Shown here piece by piece: positions 36,699-43,403 of a stretch of 64,000 nucleotides of DNA. The notes beneath the pieces are model-generated. The model ran no database searches, was not told where the DNA came from, and saw only the letters and a program-made list of their open reading frames with translations. This DNA is from Schauerella aestuarii. GTDB lineage: Bacteria > Pseudomonadota > Gammaproteobacteria > Burkholderiales > Burkholderiaceae_B. The translations under genes and the position numbers were made by a program. Location: contig NZ_SIZW01000043.1 of assembly GCF_009866805.1 (NCBI RefSeq), positions 496,001 through 560,000 on the forward strand, written 5' to 3'. Numbering within the stretch: position 1 is the first letter of the stretch; each line of letters starts with the position of its first letter.

Positions 36699-38465
36699 AT
36701 GTCTTCGAAGTCATCCAAAGATAAGCCCGAGACCGAATCCGCGACCGGCATGCGCCGCGGCCTGACCAGTTACGGTGATACCGGCTTCTCGCTCTTTTTG
36801 CGCAAGGCCTTCATCAAAGGCGCCGGTTTCACCGACGACGCGCTGGGCCGGCCGGTGATCGGCATCGCCAATACCGGCAGCGGCTATAACCCCTGTCACG
36901 GCAATATGCCGCAGTTGATGGAAGCGGTGAAGCGCGGTGTGATGCTGGCGGGCGGCTTGCCGGTCGAGTTTCCCACGATCTCGATTCATGAAAGCTTTGC
37001 CGCGCCCACGAGCATGTATCTGCGCAACTTGATGTCGATGGATACCGAGGAAATGATTCGGGCGCAGCCGATGGATGCGGTCGTGTTGATCGGCGGTTGC
37101 GACAAGACGGTGCCGGCTCAATTGATGGCAGCTGCCAGCGCCCGCGTGCCCGCCATTCAACTCGTGACGGGCTCGATGCTGACCGGTTCGCATCGCGGTG
37201 AGCGCGTTGGCGCATGTACCGACTGCCGTCGTTTCTGGGGCAAATATCGCGCTGAAGAAATCGACGACACCGAAATCGCCGATGTGAACAACCAATTGGT
37301 GGCGAGTGTGGGCACCTGTTCGGTGATGGGCACCGCAAGCACGATGGCGTGTATTGCCGAAGCGCTGGGCATGATGGTGCCTGGCGCGGCTTCGCCACCG
37401 GCCGTGACTGCCGACCGCATTCGCATCGCCGAGCTGACGGGCACGCAAGCCGTGCGGATGATCGGCCAGAATCTGACGCCGGATCGTATTCTGACGCCGA
37501 AGGCATTCGAGAATGCCCTGCGGGTGCTGCTGGCCATCGGCGGGTCCACCAACGCGATCGTTCACCTGACGGCCATTGCCGGCCGTTTGGGGATCAAGAT
37601 GGATATGGAAGCGTTCGATCGCATCGGCAAGGAAACGCCGGTGCTGGTCGATCTCAAACCGTCGGGTCAGCACTACATGGAAGATTTCCACAAGGCGGGC
37701 GGCCTGCGCACGTTGTTGCGTGAGCTGCGGCCTCTGCTGCACCTCGATGCCTTGACGATTACGGGCCGCACGCTGGGCGAAGAGCTCGACGACGCGGGCC
37801 CGGCGTTCACGCAGGATGTGGTGCGTCCCTTCAACAACCCGATCTACGCGCAGGGCGGCATCGCTGTGTTGCGCGGCAATCTGGCGCCCGGCGGTGCCAT
37901 CATCAAGCAATCGGCGGCCTCGCCGGTGTTGATGGAGAAGGAAGGGCGCGCCGTCGTCTTCGACGATCTTCAGGATCTCGCATCGCGGGTCGATGATGAC
38001 GACCTGGACATTACCGCCGACGACTTCATGGTGCTCAAGGAGATCGGCCCGGTGGGCGCGCCCGGAATGCCGGAGGCCGGTTATATGCCGATCCCCCGCA
38101 AGCTGGCGCGTGCCGGCGTGAAAGACATGGTACGTATTTCTGACGGCCGCATGAGCGGTACGGCATCGGGCACGATCGTGCTGCACGTCACGCCGGAATC
38201 CGCGATCGGCGGGCCGTTGGCGTTGGTGAAGAATGGCGATCGCATTCGCCTGAGCGTGGCCAATCGTGAATTGTCGTTGCTGATCAGCGATGCCGAGCTC
38301 GCGGAGCGGAAATCGAAGTGGCAGGCCAAGCCGGCACGCGAGGAGGATCAGCGCGGTTACCGCAAGCTCTTCCTCACCACGGTGACTCAAGCCGATCAAG
38401 GATGCGACTTCGACTTCCTGCAGGGTTTGGGCGACGGTGGCAGCACGCCGGTCGGCAAGCCCTGA
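36699..38465 (+). CDS. IlvD/Edd-family dehydratase
   Basis: A 588-residue dehydratase with AAGGAAAG before the ATG. The Fe-S cluster cysteines are Cys66 (GYNPCHGNMP), Cys134 (IGGCDKTVPA) and Cys207 (VGTCSVMGTAS). Other family parts are GIANTGSGYNPCH, VSIDG-type Mg2+ regions, LAIGGSTNAIVHLTAIAG and the C-terminal ISDGRMSGTASGTIVLHVTP. The [2Fe-2S] members include dihydroxyacid and sugar-acid (arabinonate, galactonate, xylonate) dehydratases; all remove water from a 2,3-dihydroxy acid to yield a 2-oxo-3-deoxy acid. Position in a catabolic cluster favours a sugar-acid or hydroxyacid substrate over branched-chain amino-acid biosynthesis. Confidence 0.94.
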   Translation: MSSKSSKDKPETESATGMRRGLTSYGDTGFSLFLRKAFIKGAGFTDDALGRPVIGIANTGSGYNPCHGNMPQLMEAVKRGVMLAGGLPVEFPTISIHESFAAPTSMYLRNLMSMDTEEMIRAQPMDAVVLIGGCDKTVPAQLMAAASARVPAIQLVTGSMLTGSHRGERVGACTDCRRFWGKYRAEEIDDTEIADVNNQLVASVGTCSVMGTASTMACIAEALGMMVPGAASPPAVTADRIRIAELTGTQAVRMIGQNLTPDRILTPKAFENALRVLLAIGGSTNAIVHLTAIAGRLGIKMDMEAFDRIGKETPVLVDLKPSGQHYMEDFHKAGGLRTLLRELRPLLHLDALTITGRTLGEELDDAGPAFTQDVVRPFNNPIYAQGGIAVLRGNLAPGGAIIKQSAASPVLMEKEGRAVVFDDLQDLASRVDDDDLDITADDFMVLKEIGPVGAPGMPEAGYMPIPRKLARAGVKDMVRISDGRMSGTASGTIVLHVTPESAIGGPLALVKNGDRIRLSVANRELSLLISDAELAERKSKWQAKPAREEDQRGYRKLFLTTVTQADQGCDFDFLQGLGDGGSTPVGKP

Positions 38466-38575
38466 GGCGAACCCGTCGGCCGGTCGCGATCCAGGCCGGT
38501 CGGAAGCCATGGGCAAGCTGGTCGGGCAGAGTTGGACATGCCCGGCCGGCAGGCTCCCTGCGCCGTCGTGAACGC

Positions 38576-39469
38576 CTAATCGCCGTCGAGTGCAAGTGCC
38601 GTCGGAAACACCGTCTGCGCTTCGCGCAGGAAGGCTTCGGCCAATTGGGCACGCGGCCCGCGCTCTTGCCATACAAGCCCCACGCGCCGCACAGGCGCCC
38701 GACCGGGCAACGGAATGCGCGCGAGTTCATAGCGGGTCGACCAGAGCGACGACCAATCCGGCAACAGCGCCACACCCAGGCCTTGATCGACGAGTGCGGC
38801 CACGCCGAGCAGGCTGTCGATTTCCAGGCGTTGATGGGGGCTGATGCCTTGATCGCGCAAATAGCGGTCAGCGAGCTGCCCCCCCAACACCGATCGGTCG
38901 TAGCGGATGAAGGGTTGCGTGCGCAGCAGCTCGAGCGGATCGCGGCCCGCCATCGCGGCGGGCGCCACCACGACCAGAATCTCTTCCATCAACGATTGCC
39001 ATCGGCAGGTCTTCGCAAGCGAGAACTGCGGCTGGACGACGACCGCCGCATCGAGCTCTCCCGCACCTACCTGGCGGCACAGTTCGACCGATGACCCCGG
39101 CGTGACAAACACCGACAAGCTAGGATAAAGGTCGTAGAAGCGTTTGAGCACGGGCGGCAGCACACTCGTCATGGCGGAGACGAACACCCCGAGGCGTAAC
39201 TCGCCGTAGGGCGCGGTGTCATCCACCAGCGTGGCCAGATCACGGGCGTCGCGCAGGAGGGCGCGCGATCGTTCCAGAATTCGCAGGCCGGCATCGGTCG
39301 GCCGCACGGAACGTCCAGCGCGTTGGATGAGCGACAAGCCGAGTGTTTGCTCCAAGGCTTTGACACGCGCGGCCACCGCCGTCGACGTCAGATCCAGTTG
39401 CCGTGCGGCCTGGGCGAACGAGCCGCTGTCGGCCACGGTGACGAAACTCTGCAGGTACCGAATATCCAC
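38576..39469 (-). CDS. LysR-family transcriptional regulator
   Basis: A 297-residue LysR protein. The DNA-binding part is MDIRYLQSFVTVADSGSFAQ, LTSTAVAARVKALEQTLGLS and the wing RSVRPTDAGLRILE. The ligand domain opens GELRLGVFVSAMTSVLPPVL. It converges on the dehydratase gene with 110 bp of G+C-rich non-coding sequence between the stops. Its divergent partner is the DUF2244 gene, but that is a housekeeping-type protein and the regulated target may be elsewhere, including the dehydratase operon. Confidence 0.93.
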   Translation of the reverse strand: MDIRYLQSFVTVADSGSFAQAARQLDLTSTAVAARVKALEQTLGLSLIQRAGRSVRPTDAGLRILERSRALLRDARDLATLVDDTAPYGELRLGVFVSAMTSVLPPVLKRFYDLYPSLSVFVTPGSSVELCRQVGAGELDAAVVVQPQFSLAKTCRWQSLMEEILVVVAPAAMAGRDPLELLRTQPFIRYDRSVLGGQLADRYLRDQGISPHQRLEIDSLLGVAALVDQGLGVALLPDWSSLWSTRYELARIPLPGRAPVRRVGLVWQERGPRAQLAEAFLREAQTVFPTALALDGD

Positions 39470-39666
39470 GTGATTTCTCGTTTTAAGCGACTATTGCACC
39501 GCACAAATTATTGACAGACTTGCGAGCGATCCACATAATCGGTCGATGACGGATTCTTGCATCCGATCTCGATCCGCTCGCAAGGCTTTGCATCATTCGC
39601 CTTCTCTCGGGCCACGTCACACTGCCGGCGTGTGACCTTTCCGCTGTCACGACACCAGGGTTCACC

Positions 39667-40146
39667 ATGCTCAACCCCGCGTTTGTGTTTGCTGTGCCGC
39701 AAAATTCGGCACCTCGGTGGTCTTTGAAACGCACCATCACACCGCGCCAGTTCCTGGCCGTGGTCAGCACATTATGTATCACGGTGATCTTGCTGAGCAG
39801 CGGCCTGAGCTTGGGCGGTATGCACGTGGAAGCGATGGCGTGCCTTGCTGGACTGCTGGTGATCGGCGTGGCTGCCTATGGCTTCGCGCGCCACGCCCGC
39901 GATGGCGAAACAATCCTGTTGCGCAGCGACGGGCAGTTGCAGATCGACGTGGTGCTTGGCGCGCAGTGCAGCACCGTGCTGCTGAACCCGCAACGGGTTC
40001 GCATGTCGCCCCTGCAGCCGCCGCAAAATCTCATCTGGCTGCACCACGGATCGAAGGTGCTGCAGATCGGCCGGGCGGTCACGCCGGCGCGGCGCGCGGC
40101 CTTCGCTGCCGAACTGAAACCGCTGCTGGCGCGCAGCGCTGCCTGA
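39667..40146 (+). CDS. DUF2244-family membrane protein
   Basis: A 159-residue protein with two adjacent hydrophobic helices at roughly residues 28-46 and 53-72 (FLAVVSTLCITVILLSSGL and AMACLAGLLVIGVAAYGFA). A cytoplasmic domain follows, with ETILLRSDGQLQIDV, VRMSPLQPPQNLIWLHHGSK and RRAAFAAELKPLL. This matches DUF2244, commonly encoded near cytochrome oxidase genes in beta-proteobacteria and of unknown function. Here it is isolated. Confidence 0.82.
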   Translation: MLNPAFVFAVPQNSAPRWSLKRTITPRQFLAVVSTLCITVILLSSGLSLGGMHVEAMACLAGLLVIGVAAYGFARHARDGETILLRSDGQLQIDVVLGAQCSTVLLNPQRVRMSPLQPPQNLIWLHHGSKVLQIGRAVTPARRAAFAAELKPLLARSAA

Positions 40147-40211
40147 AACTTCTCGTTTTCAGTATGAAACGCTGACGCAGCGATATTCGTCGCGTGCCCA
40201 TCTCGCATGCG

Positions 40212-40299
40212 ATCGCACCGCTATCGCGCTCCTATCGCACTACCGTTGCACTCTCGTTGCACCCCCATCGCACCGAAGTCGCACCTAAGTCGCGCATGG
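40212..40299. repeat. Eight contiguous 11-bp tandem repeats
   Basis: Units begin at 40212, 40223, 40234, 40245, 40256, 40267, 40278 and 40289 and follow RTYGCRCYNNN (for example ATCGCACCGCT, GTTGCACTCTC, GTCGCACCTAA). The period is exactly 11 bp through all eight. Two degenerate copies with a shifted register precede the array from 40189. Confidence 0.9.
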
Positions 40300-40648
40300 G
40301 TATCTTGCGCGTCCCATCATCGCGGCTTTGATATTTGCCGGCTGTCGCGAATGATGCCAAGCGCACTGTGACCAATCGGTGACACATTTCCAGGCATTGT
40401 CCCGCGATGATTTTCAACGCCGCGCTGAATATTATTAGCGGTCGAGAATAGCGATGACATCAAAATGAAAGGATTGCGATCCGATTGCGTGGCGTCATCG
40501 GCGTTGAAACAGCCGAGCGTGGGTCGCAGGTCATCCCGTCGGCCGTGCTTGACGGCGCGACCCGCGGTGGCTAGTGCGCGGCCGCGCGTAAGCAACGAGG
40601 ACGGGCGAGTAACGGCGGCGGATAGGGCGATGACGAATAGACAAGACG

Positions 40649-40702
40649 GACGGCATGCACGTAATAGACGCAGTACACGTGAAGGACGCAATACGCGTAA
40701 TG
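40649..40702. repeat. Three imperfect 18-bp tandem repeats
   Basis: Copies at 40649-40666, 40667-40684 and 40685-40702 share GACGCANTACACGTNANN. Read in the 40465 frame they give a six-residue Arg-rich repeat (RHARNR, RSTREG, RNTRNG), so they could be coding or structural. Confidence 0.8.
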
Positions 40703-40733
40703 GCGCTTCTTCGGAATGAATGTGATATTTAAG

Positions 40734-40747
40734 GAAATATATATTTC
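40734..40747. repeat. 14-bp perfect A+T palindrome
   Basis: GAAATATATATTTC is a perfect palindrome in the A+T-rich segment about 150 bp before the c-di-GMP gene, a possible operator or promoter part. Confidence 0.5.
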
Positions 40748-40893
40748 ATGTCTTAATTAATTAAAATCTGAGTCGTTAAAAGCGTTCAGGACTCTTCTGC
40801 TTTTTACTTAAAGCGTGAAGGTTCGTGTGGTGGGAGCCGCGCCAAGCGCGTGTTTGATGTTTGATTCCCACCGCGATTTTCTGGCAGAACGAA

Positions 40894-43374
40894 ATGAAAG
40901 ACGACTCGAATGTGATGTATCGCCTGCTTGTGGAAAGCGTGGTCGACTACGCCATCTACATGCTGCTTCCGGATGGCACCGTCGCCAACTGGAACGCCGG
41001 CGCCCAGCGCGCCAAGGGCTACACGCGCGAAGAGATCGTCGGCAAACATTTCTCGTGCTTCTACAGCCCGGAGGATCAAGCGCTCGGCATGCCGCAGCGT
41101 GGCTTGAAAACGGCTACCGATACCGGTCGATTCGAGGCCGAGGGGTGGCGTTACCGCAAGGACGGTACGGCGTTCTGGGCACACGTGGTGATCGATGCAG
41201 TGAAGGACGCCACCGGCACGTTGATCGGGTTCGCAAAAGTCACCCGCGATTGCACCGAGCAACGGCGACGGCAAGCCGAGCAGATGGAACAAGAGCGCAA
41301 GTTTCGCCTGCTCGTGCAAGGCGTGACCGATTACGCGATCTACATGCTCGATCCCACCGGATGCATCGTCAACTGGAATGCCGGCGCGCAGCGCGCCAAG
41401 GGGTATCTCGAACACGAAATCGTCGGTCGCCATTTTTCCTGCTTCTATGGCGAAGAAGATCGGCGGGCCGGGTTGCCCGAGGCGGGCCTGGAAACGGCCC
41501 GCAGCACCGGCCGCTTTGCTGGCGAAGGCCTGCGCTACCGCAAGGACGGCTCCGCGTTCTGGTCTGCGGTCGTGATCGACGCGATTCGCGACGAATCGGG
41601 CGTGATCATCGGTTTTGCCAAGGTAACGCGCGACATCACCGAGCGGCGGGCCTACGAGCAGCAGTTGCTGCAAGCCAAGGAATTGGCCGAGCAGCACAGC
41701 GAGCGCACGGCCGCACTGTCGATTTTTCTCGATACGGTAATCGCCAATATTCCCTCCTGTGTGATGGTGCTCGATGCCGTCACGCGCGACATCCTGCTGG
41801 TCAACCGGCATGCCGAAGCGCTGTTCGGCCATCGGCGCGACGAATTGATCGGTGCCAAACCGATCGACTGCATGGCGCCGCGCCTGAGCGGCTACATAGA
41901 GCGATTGTCCGATGCGGCGTTGCGCACGGAAGGCCGGCACAAGAACGAAGGGCAGGTCGAGACGGCGCAGGGGCCGCGCATGTTGCGTACGACGACCATG
42001 GTGATCCGCGGCACGGATTCGCGCACGAGTTATGTGCTCTTGATCGCCGATGATGTGACGGACGAACACGCGGCCAATGCGCGCATTCATCACATGGCCC
42101 ATCACGACAATCTCACCAGCTTGCCCAATCGGGAGTTGTTTCGTCAGCGGTTGGACAACGCGCTGGACGAGACGCGTTCGTCGCCGCGCATGACCGCCAC
42201 GCTGTGTCTCGATCTGGACAATTTCAAGCATGTGAACGATGCCCTGGGCCATCAGGTCGGCGATGAACTGCTGCGTGCCATCGCGAGCCGGCTGCGTAAA
42301 GTATTGCGCGAGCAGGACACGCTCGCGCGCGTGGGGGGTGACGAGTTCGCCATCGTGCTGCCCGGCTTGAAAAGTGAAGAGGACGCGCATCTCACCGCAC
42401 GGCGTTTGATCGAGGCCGTGCGCCCTTCATTGATCGTGAATGGCCACACGCTCAGCGTGGGCCTGAGTGTGGGAATCGCCATGACCGGCAATGGCATGGA
42501 CAGTTCGGATGAACTCTTGCGCAGTGCCGATATGGCGCTGTACGAAGCCAAGCACAACGGCCGCAACCGGTTTGAGGTGTTCCGCGCCGAGATGGACGAG
42601 TCGGCACGCAAGCGGCGCGAGATCGAGATCGATCTGCGCGACGCGATTTCGCAGGGGCATTTCGCTTTGCACTACCAACCCATCACCGACAAACATCATG
42701 AGCGCGTCGTGGGTTACGAAGCCCTGTTGCGCTGGCATCATCCGGTCAAGGGCATGATCATGCCGATGGACTTCATCCCGATCGCGGAAGAAACGGGCCT
42801 GATTCACAATATCGGCGCGTGGGCACTTTACGACGCTTGCCGCGAAGCCGCGCGGTGGCCCAGCGACCAAACGGTGGCGGTGAATTTGTCGCCGGTTCAG
42901 TTCAAGAATGCCGGATTCGTGGCGATGGTCGAATCGGCGCTGAACGACGCCGGCCTCCCTCCAACCCGACTGGAGCTGGAGATCACCGAGTCGGTCATGC
43001 TCGACAGCACACAGGGCAATCTCGAGATTCTGCGACAGCTCAAGGCGATGGGCGTGCGCATTGCACTCGACGATTTCGGCACGGGCTATTCATCGCTCAG
43101 TTATCTGCGATCCTTTCCGTTCGACAAGATCAAGATCGATAAATCATTCATTCACGATATGAAGAAGAGCCCGGAAGCCCTAGCGATCATCCGCGCAATC
43201 ACCGGCATGAGCCGCAGTCTTGCGATCGAGACCACCGCCGAAGGCGTTGAAACCCTGGATCAGTTCGACCAGCTCAAGAGCGAAGGGTGCTCACTCTTTC
43301 AAGGGTATTTCTTCGGGCGCCCGCAGCCGGTATCGCTGCTGCTCAAAGGCTTCGTGTCGCCGGCTGCTGCGTAG
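40894..43374 (+). CDS. PAS-PAS-PAS-GGDEF-EAL c-di-GMP protein
   Basis: An 826-residue cytoplasmic protein without membrane helices. Two very similar PAS domains (about 8-125 and 135-255) share LVESVVDYAIYML/LVQGVTDYAIYML and NWNAGAQRAKGY. A third PAS (about 275-390) starts FLDTVIANIPSCVMVLDAVT. The cyclase domain has an intact GGDEF near residue 480 (RVGGDEFAIVLPG). The phosphodiesterase domain has the EAL motif near 607 (GYEALLRWHHPVKG) and intact DDFGTGYSSLSYLRSF and TAEGVET. Both activities are therefore possible. The start is the ATG of MKDDSNVMYRLLVES; an upstream TTG adds 11 residues. It converges on the hybrid kinase with 29 bp between stops. Confidence 0.95.
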   Translation: MKDDSNVMYRLLVESVVDYAIYMLLPDGTVANWNAGAQRAKGYTREEIVGKHFSCFYSPEDQALGMPQRGLKTATDTGRFEAEGWRYRKDGTAFWAHVVIDAVKDATGTLIGFAKVTRDCTEQRRRQAEQMEQERKFRLLVQGVTDYAIYMLDPTGCIVNWNAGAQRAKGYLEHEIVGRHFSCFYGEEDRRAGLPEAGLETARSTGRFAGEGLRYRKDGSAFWSAVVIDAIRDESGVIIGFAKVTRDITERRAYEQQLLQAKELAEQHSERTAALSIFLDTVIANIPSCVMVLDAVTRDILLVNRHAEALFGHRRDELIGAKPIDCMAPRLSGYIERLSDAALRTEGRHKNEGQVETAQGPRMLRTTTMVIRGTDSRTSYVLLIADDVTDEHAANARIHHMAHHDNLTSLPNRELFRQRLDNALDETRSSPRMTATLCLDLDNFKHVNDALGHQVGDELLRAIASRLRKVLREQDTLARVGGDEFAIVLPGLKSEEDAHLTARRLIEAVRPSLIVNGHTLSVGLSVGIAMTGNGMDSSDELLRSADMALYEAKHNGRNRFEVFRAEMDESARKRREIEIDLRDAISQGHFALHYQPITDKHHERVVGYEALLRWHHPVKGMIMPMDFIPIAEETGLIHNIGAWALYDACREAARWPSDQTVAVNLSPVQFKNAGFVAMVESALNDAGLPPTRLELEITESVMLDSTQGNLEILRQLKAMGVRIALDDFGTGYSSLSYLRSFPFDKIKIDKSFIHDMKKSPEALAIIRAITGMSRSLAIETTAEGVETLDQFDQLKSEGCSLFQGYFFGRPQPVSLLLKGFVSPAAA

Positions 43375-43403
43375 CGCGTGCTGCGTCGTGCGGTGCACGA
43401 CGG

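Larger units (their letters stand above)
40147..40893. other. Long repeat-bearing intergenic region
   Basis: About 750 bp between DUF2244 and the c-di-GMP protein contain no gene I can support. The left part holds an 11-bp tandem array, the middle a low-confidence Arg-rich open frame (40465-40719, 84 codons) containing three 18-bp repeats, and the right part (40720-40800) is strongly A+T-rich with a 14-bp palindrome and probably carries the promoter of the next gene. Confidence 0.6.

Noticed and set aside
36711-38672. 653-codon minus-strand open frame
   Set aside because: It is antisense to the complete IlvD/Edd dehydratase; high-GC codon bias leaves the opposite strand open.
40189-40299. 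CRISPR-like array
   Set aside because: Units are 11 bp with no spacers and no cas genes; it is a simple tandem repeat.
40465-40719. 84-codon Arg-rich frame as an annotated gene
   Set aside because: No clear ribosome-binding site and no family resemblance; kept only as a finding for its repeats.
40804-42390. 528-codon minus-strand open frame
   Set aside because: It mirrors the PAS and GGDEF domains of the plus-strand gene and its translation is His/Arg-rich without motifs.
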